Positions 1 to 7,245 of a stretch of 38,724 bases of DNA are shown one piece after another. Every line of letters begins with the position of its first letter. Position 1 is the first letter of the stretch. Source of the stretch: Litoribrevibacter albus (GTDB lineage: Bacteria; Pseudomonadota; Gammaproteobacteria; Pseudomonadales; Litoribrevibacteraceae); contig NZ_BSNM01000001.1 of the NCBI RefSeq assembly GCF_030159995.1, forward strand, positions 1-38,724. Direction: 5' to 3'. The translations under genes and the position numbers were made by a program. Under the pieces are notes generated by a model. The model was not told the DNA's origin, did not search any database, and worked only from the letters and a program-made list of their open reading frames with translations.

Positions 1-858
1 ACGTTCCAAAACCGGCTTCAAGGTATGATGTTCCTGTCCTTCACCAAAGGCTTGAGCATCCACCACAATCTGATGTTTTTTATCGACCGTCGCCACCCCG
101 TTATAACCTTGAATCACACCTTTATTGGTCTTCATCTTGGCACTTTGATTATCGGTAATATTACTTTTTACTTCTTTGCGAGTTCGACCGCGCCCCATTC
201 TTGGTTCGTTAGTTTTCAGGAATAGATCAATCCGATCAGAGGCCTTATCCAGGGTCGAGAGGGTTTGTTCAATACGTTTTAAACGGGCTTCATCCTGTAC
301 CGTCTGAGCGTCTAATCGTTGATGCTCTTTTAGATGATAATTAATCTGACGCCTGAGCTTATCACGTTTCTCAGCCAACTCTTTAAATGTACCAGAGTGT
401 TCCTTTGAAGCGTTCGAGGGCATCTTACAGCCATCAATCGCAAACAGTTCTTTACCTAACAATCCTTGCTGATCACAGATCAATAATACCTGTTCAAATA
501 AGGACTCAACTTCTTCTGCATGGCTGCTTACAAAGTTAGCAATCGTCGTAAAGTGAGGCACGCTATCACAGGACAGGGCTTTGAAAATGATGTTGGTTTC
601 ACAACACCATTGGATCTCTCGGCTTGAGGTAATGCCTTTGGAATAAGCGAACAGAATGATCTTTAACAAAATGGCCGGATCGTAAGCTGGCCGGCCCGTT
701 TGATCATTATGATAATTAGGAAAGAAGACCGACAAATCTAGTTTATGTTCGATCAGATAATGAATAGCGTATTCGAAAGTACCGGGTTGGATTTGATCTT
801 CAAAGTTGATTACCACCATCGCGGCTTGATCGTGGTTGTAGGGTTTAAATTTAGGCAT
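1..858 (-). CDS. IS1182-family transposase, 5' part (C-terminus outside window)
   Basis: The frame is open from an ATG at 858 to the window edge, giving 286 codons without a stop. The N-terminal part carries the layout usual in IS1182-type transposases: a start of MPKFKPYNHDQAAMVV, then GRPAYDPAILLKIILFAYS (about residues 52-70), then SREIQWCCETN and PHFTTIANF. The first catalytic acidic residue is probably the Asp of LFAIDGCKMPSNASKEHSGT. A charged, coiled-coil-like stretch follows at about residues 150-205. The enzyme would cut and rejoin the ends of its own element. Nothing visible is broken, but the C-terminal catalytic residues lie off the window, so activity cannot be judged. Family assignment is from recognised motifs and was not searched. 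Confidence 0.88.
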   Translation of the reverse strand, partial: MPKFKPYNHDQAAMVVINFEDQIQPGTFEYAIHYLIEHKLDLSVFFPNYHNDQTGRPAYDPAILLKIILFAYSKGITSSREIQWCCETNIIFKALSCDSVPHFTTIANFVSSHAEEVESLFEQVLLICDQQGLLGKELFAIDGCKMPSNASKEHSGTFKELAEKRDKLRRQINYHLKEHQRLDAQTVQDEARLKRIEQTLSTLDKASDRIDLFLKTNEPRMGRGRTRKEVKSNITDNQSAKMKTNKGVIQGYNGVATVDKKHQIVVDAQAFGEGQEHHTLKPVLER

Positions 859-927
859 CAGCACAATCCTTGTTTGATGCCTGAATTTTATCAAAAAGAG
901 AGGGATGTTAGGGTTTTTCTACAGCCT
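1..927 (-). mobile_element. IS1182-family insertion sequence, one end and most of the transposase
   Basis: The element enters from the left edge. Upstream of the transposase start lies a short leader, then (read on the minus strand) the GGCTGTAGAAAAACCC block at 911-926, which resembles the terminal inverted repeats of this group. I place the outer tip near 927, but only one end is visible and no target duplication can be read. Immediately outside it the arm of a cassette attC site begins, so the element appears to have landed at the R' end of an attC. Boundary uncertain by several bases. Confidence 0.65.
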
Positions 928-1027
928 GAACGCCTCAAACACCGGCGTGGAAAAGTTGGCGGCTTTTGTGCGTTTTTTTGCACAAAAGGTGACGACTTTA
1001 CCGCGTCCGCGTGCTTTGACTTGTTAC
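927..1027 (-). other. attC site of cassette 4, possibly clipped by the IS
   Basis: On the minus strand the site starts with TAACAAGTCAAAGCAC, right at the stop codon of the preceding cassette gene, and ends in GTGTTTGAGGCGTTC next to the IS tip. The two arms pair imperfectly over about 45 bases, including an inner CTTTTGTGC / GCACAAAAG pair. This is the folded-hairpin design of integron attC sites. The R' box is not a good GTTRRRY match, in line with the IS having replaced its last bases. Confidence 0.6.
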
Positions 1028-1884
1028 ATTTTTTCTGCAAGATAGTCAGTTGGCTTTACTAGCCACTTGTCTATTTCCTCTTTTGTTATCGCCCCATTTT
1101 CACTTATTCTCTCATGAGGAACAATATATAAACTTGATTGAACTTTAATTATATACTCGTAAGCTCGGTTCGGATCACGCTTAGCTCTAGCAAGGGTTGA
1201 TACGAAATATGTTTGGTTCTCGCCACTAAAGGTGTATTTGGTATCTCTAACTCTATAAATTGAGGTTGATGGGAGCTTATCCAAACCATTATTTCTATTT
1301 AAACTACTTCCAAACTCATCGGACATACCAGAGATTTCTGACAACATTAATTCATAGTATGAATTAATTATATATTCAATGTAAAAACTGTCTTGCTTGA
1401 AGGTTTTACACACCAGAAAACAGACCGTATGTAGCAGCCTGACACCTAAATTAGTAATACAAAAACTGAACTGTGTTCCCCTAGTGTTTGTATAACTTAT
1501 TGATAACCCGTTTTCATTACTATCAATGGCGCTTTTTTGGTGAACTATTGTATTTCTAATGAGTTTTACAACTCTATACAGCTCCTTAAATACTAGTTTT
1601 TTAGGACTACTCTGATCTAAATCTTCATACCTTCTTTTAAATGAAGCACCCTCAAGGTTTGGACTATTTAAATCAATAATAGAATCCAGAAGAGAGAAAA
1701 ATATAGACTGAGTTAGAAACCAGTTACCATTTAATCTGTTTTTGCATAACGAATCCGATAATTCTATCGATATTCCAACCCCTCCATCTTCAGATACATT
1801 TAAATGATCAATATTAGGAAGCATTAGATGAAGGTCACTATTTTCAATAAAGAATAAAGTATTATAAATGAATGGCTGATTCAC
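1024..1884 (-). CDS. Integron cassette 4: unknown 286-aa protein with HEPN-like RNTIVH motif
   Basis: I do not recognise the family as a whole. The protein is AT-rich, about 286 residues, without a signal peptide or clear membrane segment. Residues 100-125 form a predicted helix with the motif R110-N-T-I-V-H115. This matches the R-x4-6-H signature of HEPN domains, many of which are RNases in toxin-antitoxin, abortive-infection and CRISPR-associated proteins. The motif is short and could be chance. The stop codon TAA is part of the attC R'' box, which is normal for cassette genes. It is the fourth gene from attI, so expression from a cassette promoter would be weak unless it has its own. Alternative reading: an unrelated hypothetical cassette protein. 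Confidence 0.75.
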   Translation of the reverse strand: MNQPFIYNTLFFIENSDLHLMLPNIDHLNVSEDGGVGISIELSDSLCKNRLNGNWFLTQSIFFSLLDSIIDLNSPNLEGASFKRRYEDLDQSSPKKLVFKELYRVVKLIRNTIVHQKSAIDSNENGLSISYTNTRGTQFSFCITNLGVRLLHTVCFLVCKTFKQDSFYIEYIINSYYELMLSEISGMSDEFGSSLNRNNGLDKLPSTSIYRVRDTKYTFSGENQTYFVSTLARAKRDPNRAYEYIIKVQSSLYIVPHERISENGAITKEEIDKWLVKPTDYLAEKM

Positions 1885-1903
1885 CCTGAACTCTCTAAAA
1901 AAT

Positions 1904-1984
1904 GTAACGTTTTGGTAAATGGCGAGCGCTAGCGAGTCCAGCGAGGGCGTCTTTTTCCCGAGCGAATTTCACCAACTTGTTAGT
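1904..1984 (-). other. attC site of cassette 3
   Basis: On the minus strand the site runs from ACTAACAAGTTGGTGAAAT to ATTTACCAAAACGTTACA. The ends pair, as do the inner blocks TTCGCTCGGG and CCCTCGCTGG. It is about 81 bp and nearly identical to the attC of cassette 2, differing mainly in the loop. The stop codon of the preceding gene (1980-1982) is inside R''. The R' core reads GTTACA, a small departure from GTTRRRY. Confidence 0.78.
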
Positions 1985-2516
1985 ACTCACGCTCGATAAA
2001 CTCTTTATTTAAATACGTATATAAATCTTTCCCATACAGGATAATGTCGCTACCCCACACTGAAATGACAGGACTTAAAGAGGAGTCTTCAAATACGACC
2101 ATTGCGCGATGACCATATATTGGTATAAAGCCCACAATGCTACTAACAGGAAATTCTGCTAGTGCCTTAAATACATATTTTTTGTTTTCAGATATTTCAT
2201 CAATCAACCACTGCGCTTTATTCCAATGGTCAGGCATCAAGTAAAACCTATGATCAAAAAACTCTTCTTCGTTTTCTTCATCATCATACTCAACCGCGAT
2301 ACATTCACGATCAAACCCATTTAAGGTACTCAGCATTTCCTTATACTGGTTTGGAAAAGTAAATCCAACGATACTTTCAAACGATTGAATCTCTTCTTTA
2401 CTTAACCCCTCGTTCCAAGTCGTTCCTGGCTGAATTTGATATCCGCTGACATTCGAGTAGATATCTTTATCTAACCAAAGCTTTTGGGTTCTCTCTTTAA
2501 ATAGATTCCAGTTCAT
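1980..2516 (-). CDS. Integron cassette 3: SMI1/KNR4 (SUKH) family protein
   Basis: This 178-aa soluble protein has the SUKH-superfamily pattern. It shows GLSKEEIQSFESIVGFTFPNQYKEML (about residues 37-62, given here as separate helix-strand-helix blocks GLSKEEIQSFE, GFTFP and YKEMLSTLNGF), then an acidic DDEENEEEFFD loop at 78-88. A hydrophobic strand region, FPVSSIVGFIPI, follows at about 122-133, then a conserved-looking VVFEDSSLSPVISVWGSD segment. SUKH proteins often act as immunity proteins against contact-dependent or polymorphic toxins; some have other binding roles. No toxin partner is present in the cassette, so an orphan immunity or defence role is inference. The ATG start at 2516 lies close behind attC2, and the gene fills the cassette. 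Confidence 0.82.
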   Translation of the reverse strand: MNWNLFKERTQKLWLDKDIYSNVSGYQIQPGTTWNEGLSKEEIQSFESIVGFTFPNQYKEMLSTLNGFDRECIAVEYDDEENEEEFFDHRFYLMPDHWNKAQWLIDEISENKKYVFKALAEFPVSSIVGFIPIYGHRAMVVFEDSSLSPVISVWGSDIILYGKDLYTYLNKEFIEREY

Positions 2517-2521
2517 ACAGT

Positions 2522-2602
2522 ACTAACGTTTTGGTAAATGGCGAGCGCTAGCGAGTCCAGCGAGGGATTTCTTTCCCGAGCGAATTTCACCAGCTTGTTA
2601 GC
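2522..2602 (-). other. attC site of cassette 2
   Basis: On the minus strand it begins GCTAACAAGCTGGTGAAAT and ends ATTTACCAAAACGTTAGT. Long imperfect arms close a loop of CCCTCGCTGGACTCGC-type sequence. R' is GTTAGTA-like and R'' is TAACAAG. It is about 81 bp and almost the same as attC3, as expected for cassettes shuffled within one sedentary array. Confidence 0.8.
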
Positions 2603-2612
2603 TGGGCAGATG

Positions 2613-2981
2613 CTAAAGATTTCTAAAATAATGAGTACCAACGAAGTACATCAGAATCAAAAAGAAAAGATACGGAATATAATAAGCCCAACGTAGAGCT
2701 TTGTAATATGCTGGCCTGAATTTTGATTTCTTTTTAATAGATATAACTAAAACAGCGCACAATAAGCTAACTAGATTTAACGAAAAAATAAAAGCAATAC
2801 CAAAAGAGAAGACTGCCACGAATAGAGTTGAGAAAGCTACATTTTCCTCTGTATAACTATAAATAAATAGAGTTGGCATAAATATCAATATAAAAGATAT
2901 TAAGGTCTGAAAAACAGGATAATTTACCGTTGACTCGGGTTGAGCAATTTCCTTAGGAGTTAATGTGTCTGGGTTATCCAA
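2613..2981 (-). CDS. Integron cassette 2: small three-helix membrane protein
   Basis: Unknown 122-aa protein. A polar N-terminus of about 20 residues is followed by three hydrophobic segments at roughly residues 25-43 (FQTLISFILIFMPTLFIYS), 49-82 (probably one or two passes) and 95-114 (YYIPYLFFLILMYFVG). A KKKSKFR stretch at about 83-89 should stay in the cytoplasm. The start is a TTG at 2981 with a good AAGGAG eight bases upstream. An ATG at 2989 is out of frame and gives only a nine-codon peptide. Small membrane proteins are frequent in cassette arrays and some take part in phage defence or toxin-antitoxin pairs. No function can be assigned here. Confidence 0.72.
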   Translation of the reverse strand: MDNPDTLTPKEIAQPESTVNYPVFQTLISFILIFMPTLFIYSYTEENVAFSTLFVAVFSFGIAFIFSLNLVSLLCAVLVISIKKKSKFRPAYYKALRWAYYIPYLFFLILMYFVGTHYFRNL

Positions 2982-2999
2982 TGCGGCATCTCCTTATCA

Positions 3000-3093
3000 G
3001 CTAACGCCCGTATTTGCGGCGGTTTGGTAGCGAGGCACGAGCGGAAAAACCGTCCAAGCCACGCAGTGGCTGATGCAACATACGCTTGTTAGC
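3000..3093 (-). other. attC site of cassette 1
   Basis: On the minus strand the site opens with GCTAACAAGCGTATG and closes with AATACGGGCGTTAGC. R' is GCGTTAGC, a clean match to the consensus. The arms pair over about 20 bases, then come unpaired bases and an inner hairpin CAGCCACTGCGTGGCTTG. The length of about 94 bp and sequence differ clearly from attC2 and attC3, so this cassette has another origin. Confidence 0.78.
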
Positions 3094-3097
3094 TGTC

Positions 3098-3403
3098 TCA
3101 TTCAGGAGGGTATACGATTTTATCTTTAGCATTACGCAAGCGCCTCCTTTCGTTTTCGTTTGGCAGTGGTTTCTCAGGCCTTTTGGGGCAGTAATCACAA
3201 TCAGGATCACCACACTTTTTCTCTAGCCAAATATTACAATATGCACAAAAGTAAGCATCAAATGTTTCCTGATATATTGCAGTCGACTGACATGAGTGGC
3301 ATTTAACAGCATCATTTTCAGGAATATATGCACGAGACAGAATACATCCATCAATTAAAAGGAAATCATCATCCTCTGCTTCTTGTATAAATTTATCATT
3401 CAT
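3098..3403 (-). CDS. Integron cassette 1: small Cys-rich, zinc-ribbon-like protein
   Basis: This 101-aa protein is the first cassette gene next to attI, the position with best access to a cassette promoter. Cysteines are arranged as CHSC (about 36-39), CAYC (about 53-56) and CGDPDCDYC (about 65-73), followed by a basic tail NENERRRLRNAK. Two CxxC pairs at this spacing suggest a zinc ribbon or knuckle. The third cluster, ending in CPKRPEKP, may bind a second metal. The N-terminal third is acidic (EAEDDDF). I do not recognise a named family, and no catalytic motif is visible. The ATG start at 3403 lies 12 bases past the attI core; the stop TGA precedes attC1 by a few bases. Confidence 0.75.
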   Translation of the reverse strand: MNDKFIQEAEDDDFLLIDGCILSRAYIPENDAVKCHSCQSTAIYQETFDAYFCAYCNIWLEKKCGDPDCDYCPKRPEKPLPNENERRRLRNAKDKIVYPPE

Positions 3404-3691
3404 ATATCTGTACAGCTAACAGCGAATTCTGCGTCCCATGGACGCAGATCAGTTTTTCCAATTTTGCGTCTCATTCTCTTACGCATTTCCCTACAAAACA
3501 ACAACTTAATACATAAATACAAATGCTTCATCCCCAAAGTGCGTCTTCAGTATGTAATTAGTACATTCCCAAAAAGCGTTCAAAAAAATAAATTCCCTTT
3601 TATTTTCATAACCTTATGATTTAGCCACACCCAAAAAGCGTCAGTAGGTCGGATATTTTCCGTATTTACACCTGTTTGCATCTTGATTTAA
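3404..3691. other. attI region and integrase upstream region
   Basis: This roughly 290-bp stretch holds no convincing gene. At 3415-3420 the minus strand reads GTTAGC, the same core that ends attC1 and attC2, so the attI crossover point is placed between 3419 and 3420. Just right of it lies an inverted repeat CTGCGTCC-atg-GACGCAG at 3430-3445. Several further GCGT copies, as AAAGCGT or TTGCGTC, are scattered to about 3640. These could be integrase-binding or accessory sites. Cassette promoter Pc should fire leftward from here or from inside intI, but I could not pick a clear box pair. Confidence 0.6.
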
Positions 3692-3707
3692 CTGTATAAA
3701 AACACAG
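3692..3707 (+). promoter_or_regulatory. LexA (SOS) box upstream of intI
   Basis: CTGTATAAAAACACAG fits the CTGT-N8-ACAG LexA consensus exactly and ends 17 bases before the ATG of the integrase gene. LexA control of intI is established for class 1 and Vibrio integrons. The position suggests that LexA covers the promoter and that DNA damage or DNA uptake switches the recombinase on. Confidence 0.85.
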
Positions 3708-3724
3708 ACATATTGAGATTACCC

Positions 3725-4708
3725 ATGCAAGACATACCAAAACAAATTCCAACTAGGCCGACCCGCTTTATAGATCAATTGAGATATTTCATACGCAAAC
3801 GTGGTTTGGCATATAAAACAGAGCAAACCTATGTTCGCTGGGTTCTGCAATACATACGCTTTCACGATAAAAAGCACCCAAAAGATCTCAACGAGGCTCA
3901 TATCGAAGCGTTCCTAGATCATTTAGGCATTAACTTGAACGCTGCTAAAAACACCCAACGGACGGCATTAAATGCCTTAGTGTTTCTCTATCGGGAGTTC
4001 CTAGGAATAGAAGTGAAAAATCTGGTATTCAGACACTCAACTAAACACAGAAGAATCCCTGTTGTATTTACAAAAGAAGAAGCATTTTCAGTCATTGATA
4101 ATCTTGACGGTAGCTATAAGTTAATGGCACAGCTTATGTTTGGCAGTGGCCTAAGGGTCTCCGAGTGTTTACGGTTACGAGTGAAAGATATTGATTTTGG
4201 AATGAACATTATTTCAATAATTGATGGCAAGGGTGGTAAGCACAGAACTACTCTACTCCCGTCTGCCATTACATCAGAGCTGACTAATCAAGTTGAGCAT
4301 GTAAAGCATCAACACCAAATAGATTTAGCCGCTGGTTACGGTGAAGTTTATATGCCGGATCGCTTAGCCATTAAATATCCATCATCAGCAAAGTCGCTGG
4401 CGTGGCAATATTTGTTTCCTGCCAAAAATTTATCTATAGACCCGAGATCAAAGAAGAAACGAAGACATCATATTATGGATAGAAGCATCCAAAAAGCCGT
4501 GAAACGAGCGATACACTCCGCAGGTATTAACAAACATGCGAGTTGTCATACCTTCCGTCACAGTTTTGCGACGTCTTTATTGCAGCAAGGCTATGACATC
4601 AGAACCATTCAGAAATTGTTAGGCCATTCAAAAGTAGAAACCACAGAAATCTATACACACGTAGTTAATCAAGGGGCTTATGGTGTAATTAGCCCTCTTC
4701 AAAGATAA
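3725..4708 (+). CDS. intI: Integron integrase (IntI), site-specific tyrosine recombinase
   Basis: IntI excises and inserts cassettes by attC x attI recombination on folded single-stranded attC. An N-terminal SAM-like core-binding domain (about residues 10-95) is followed by the catalytic domain. Catalytic residues visible: Arg144 in GSGLRVSE, His275 and Arg278 in CHTFRHSFA, His301 in LLGHSKVETT and Tyr310 in EIYTHV. The insert that separates IntI from XerC/D is present at about 199-232 (LAAGYGEVYMP ... WQYLFPA). Length 327 aa is normal and the gene looks intact. I chose the ATG at 3725 over the in-frame TTG at 3713, because only the ATG has a GAG at a sensible distance. It is transcribed away from the cassettes, the standard integron geometry. 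Confidence 0.95.
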   Translation: MQDIPKQIPTRPTRFIDQLRYFIRKRGLAYKTEQTYVRWVLQYIRFHDKKHPKDLNEAHIEAFLDHLGINLNAAKNTQRTALNALVFLYREFLGIEVKNLVFRHSTKHRRIPVVFTKEEAFSVIDNLDGSYKLMAQLMFGSGLRVSECLRLRVKDIDFGMNIISIIDGKGGKHRTTLLPSAITSELTNQVEHVKHQHQIDLAAGYGEVYMPDRLAIKYPSSAKSLAWQYLFPAKNLSIDPRSKKKRRHHIMDRSIQKAVKRAIHSAGINKHASCHTFRHSFATSLLQQGYDIRTIQKLLGHSKVETTEIYTHVVNQGAYGVISPLQR

Positions 4709-4743
4709 GAACCGATACAATATTGGCTCTTTCTTATAGACAC

Positions 4744-4771
4744 AAAAAAACCCCAGCCGAAGCCAGGGTTT
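4744..4771 (-). terminator. Rho-independent terminator of glcB (possibly bidirectional with intI)
   Basis: On the minus strand the arms AAACCCTGGC and GCTGGGGTTT close a TTCG tetraloop with two G-T pairs, followed by a run of seven T. It lies 35 bp after the glcB stop. On the plus strand the same hairpin follows intI and is trailed by TTTCTTT, so it may serve both convergent genes. Confidence 0.8.
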
Positions 4772-4805
4772 CTTTAAAGCAATAACTAATTAATTTCTGT
4801 CGAAA

Positions 4806-6983
4806 TTACTTAGCAGCTTTGAACTTCAAGCGGTAAGCGTGAAGTAGAGGCTCGGTGTAACCGCTTGGCTGCTCTTTACCTTTGAAGATAAGGTCAGACG
4901 CTGCCTGGAACGCGATACCGTCGAAGTTAGGCGCCATGTTGATGTACGCTGGGTCACCAGCATTCTGGCCATCAACGACTGCAGCCATACGCTTCAAGCT
5001 TTCTTCAACTTGCTCTTGAGTACAAACGCCGTGCTCTAACCAGTTCGCTACGTGCTGAGAAGAGATACGTAGTGTTGCACGGTCTTCCATCAAGCCAACG
5101 TTGTTGATGTCAGGTACTTTAGAACAACCAACACCTTGGTCAACCCAACGAACAACGTAACCCAGGATACCCTGACAGTTGTTGTCGATTTCGTTTTGGA
5201 TTTGCTCAGGTGTCAACGCCTTAACTTCTTCCTCAGTCATTAGAGGAATGGTTAGGATGTCGTCTACGTTTGCGTGCTCGCGAGACTTAAGCTCGTTCTG
5301 AACAGCAAATACGTCAACCATGTGGTAGTGAATCGCGTGAAGCGTCGCAGCCGTTGGAGACGGAGTCCAAGCCGTGTTAGCACCGGCTTTAGGATGGCCG
5401 ATTTTCTGCTCCATCATCATGCCCATTTCATCAGGGATAGGCCACATGCCTTTACCGATTTGAGCACGACCTTGAAGTGCAGTTTCAAGACCAGTGTCTA
5501 CGTTCCAGTCTTCGTATGCGTTGATCCAAGTTTGCTGCTTCATAACAGTCTTAGGAACGAACGGACCAGCCAACATAGAAGTGTGAATCTCGTCACCAGT
5601 ACGGTCTAGGAAGCCAGTGTTGATGAATACAACACGGTCTTTCGCAGCACGGATACACTCTTTCAAGTTAACGGTAGTACGACGCTCTTCGTCCATGATA
5701 CCCATCTTCATAGTGAAGCGCGGTAGACCAAGTGCATCTTCAACACGACCAAACAGTTCGTTAGCGAACGCAACTTCTTCAGGGCCATGCATCTTAGGCT
5801 TAACGATGTTTACAGAACCAGTGGTTGAGTTCTTGAATGGGCTGTTGCCTTTCAAGTCATGGATCGCGATCAAGGTAGTAACCATGCCGTCCATGATGCC
5901 TTCTGGGATTTCAGAACCATCTTCAAGAAGGATCGCAGGGTTAGTCATCAAGTGACCAACGTTACGAACGAATAGCATTGAACGGCCTTTCAAAGAGAAA
6001 GAGTTGCCGTCAAGGCCAGTGAACTCACGGTCAGCGTTCATAGTACGAGTGAAGGTCTTGCCACCTTTAGTCACTTCTTCAGCAAGGTCGCCTTTCATCA
6101 GACCCAACCAGTTACCGTAAGTGATCACTTTATCTTCAGCGTCAACAGCAGCAACCGAGTCTTCACAGTCCATGATGGTGGTCAATGCAGATTCCATCAC
6201 TACGTCTTTAACGCCAGCTGCGTCAGTAGAACCGATTGGGCTGTCTGCATCGATTTGAATTTCTAAGTGCAGACCGTTGTTTTTAAGAAGGATAGACGTT
6301 GGCGCTGCAACATCACCAGTGTAACCCACTAGTTTCTCTTCTTCTTTCAGGCCTGAAGTAGAACCGTCAGCCAAAGTAACAACCAACTTACCAGCTTCGA
6401 TTGCGTACTTAGTAGAACCAACGTGTGAACCGTTCGCTAGAGGAGCCGCTATGTCTAGAACGCCACGAGCGTAAGCGATAACTTTGTCACCACGTACTTT
6501 GTTATAGCCTTTACCTTTCTCAGCACCGTCTTCTTCAGAGATAACAGTGGTGCCGTAAAGCGCATCGTATAGAGAACCCCAACGAGCGTTAGATGCATTC
6601 AATGCAAAACGCGCGTTCATTACAGGTACTACAAGCTGAGGACCCGCCATTTCAGCAATTTCAGGTTCAACGTTTGCAGTAGTTGCGTCGAAGTCTTCAC
6701 CAGCTTCTACAAGGTAACCGATCTCTTGTAGGAACGCTTTGTATTCAGCGAAGTTAAGAGGCTGACCTTTACGCTCAGTGTGGTATGCGTCGATTTTCGC
6801 TTGAAGATCATCACGCTTAGCTAGAAGTGCTTTATTCTTTGGAGCTAATTCGTTAGCAATTGCACTGAACTCAGACCAGAATTTTTCTTGGTCAACGCCA
6901 GTACCTGGAATCGCTTTTTCGTTTACGAAATCATAAAGCTCTTTAGCGACTTGAAGGCCGCCAACCTGGATACGATCAGTCAT
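4806..6983 (-). CDS. glcB: Malate synthase G
   Basis: Condenses glyoxylate with acetyl-CoA to malate, for growth on glycolate, acetate and C2 compounds. The length of 725 aa matches isoform G (E. coli 723), which carries an extra domain after the N-terminal helical clasp (here about residues 135-260). Catalytic landmarks: Arg in [12 protein letters not shown] (about 335-346), the acidic metal ligands in [13 protein letters not shown] and the catalytic Asp in [14 protein letters not shown] (about 630-643). The ATG at 6983 starts the conserved [16 protein letters not shown]. No glycolate oxidase or isocitrate lyase gene is adjacent. It is a single-gene unit between an upstream dyad (7041-7068) and its terminator. 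Confidence 0.97.
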   Translation of the reverse strand: MTDRIQVGGLQVAKELYDFVNEKAIPGTGVDQEKFWSEFSAIANELAPKNKALLAKRDDLQAKIDAYHTERKGQPLNFAEYKAFLQEIGYLVEAGEDFDATTANVEPEIAEMAGPQLVVPVMNARFALNASNARWGSLYDALYGTTVISEEDGAEKGKGYNKVRGDKVIAYARGVLDIAAPLANGSHVGSTKYAIEAGKLVVTLADGSTSGLKEEEKLVGYTGDVAAPTSILLKNNGLHLEIQIDADSPIGSTDAAGVKDVVMESALTTIMDCEDSVAAVDAEDKVITYGNWLGLMKGDLAEEVTKGGKTFTRTMNADREFTGLDGNSFSLKGRSMLFVRNVGHLMTNPAILLEDGSEIPEGIMDGMVTTLIAIHDLKGNSPFKNSTTGSVNIVKPKMHGPEEVAFANELFGRVEDALGLPRFTMKMGIMDEERRTTVNLKECIRAAKDRVVFINTGFLDRTGDEIHTSMLAGPFVPKTVMKQQTWINAYEDWNVDTGLETALQGRAQIGKGMWPIPDEMGMMMEQKIGHPKAGANTAWTPSPTAATLHAIHYHMVDVFAVQNELKSREHANVDDILTIPLMTEEEVKALTPEQIQNEIDNNCQGILGYVVRWVDQGVGCSKVPDINNVGLMEDRATLRISSQHVANWLEHGVCTQEQVEESLKRMAAVVDGQNAGDPAYINMAPNFDGIAFQAASDLIFKGKEQPSGYTEPLLHAYRLKFKAAK

Positions 6984-7040
6984 GTTTCCCTATACCTTTA
7001 GAGTTAATTCGATGAGCCGCGCAGAACGGAATCTTCATTC

Positions 7041-7068
7041 ACACAGACAATTAAATGTTTGTCTGTGT
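7041..7068. promoter_or_regulatory. Perfect 10-bp inverted repeat between glcB and the globin gene
   Basis: ACACAGACAA and TTGTCTGTGT are exact complements around an eight-base centre. No T tract follows on the glcB side, so an operator is likelier than a terminator. It lies 58-85 bp upstream of the glcB ATG. GntR/FadR-type regulators such as GlcC bind short dyads containing TTGTC/GACAA-like arms, so a glycolate- or acyl-responsive regulator is a reasonable guess. Confidence 0.45.
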
Positions 7069-7245
7069 CAAAAAAGCATCGCTTTAAGTAGTAATGAAAT
7101 ATTTTAAATTCAAAACCACGGAAAAATGGTGCGGCGTATTCTACGTGATTTTTTCAGCTTTTTCATGTGTTGTTTGAGATCAATTCGCCGCTTAATCAAG
7201 TATGATAGGCGTCTGAACCACAATTTCGCAGTAGGTAAGCTCGTT

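Noticed and set aside
745-1062. 105-codon plus-strand ORF over the IS end and attC4
   Set aside because: Antisense to the transposase start and across the attC hairpin; no family resemblance.
3383-3619. 78-codon plus-strand ORF across the attI region
   Set aside because: It overlaps cassette 1 and the attI core, has no ribosome-binding site and unlikely composition.
4806-6983. Several long plus-strand ORFs inside glcB (for example 5274-5609 and 5617-5955)
   Set aside because: They are antisense shadows of a strongly biased, highly conserved gene.
7126-7245. N-terminal 40-residue extension of the truncated haemoglobin
   Set aside because: Arg/Phe-rich and outside the family's fold; a TTG with a good ribosome-binding site starts the conserved part.
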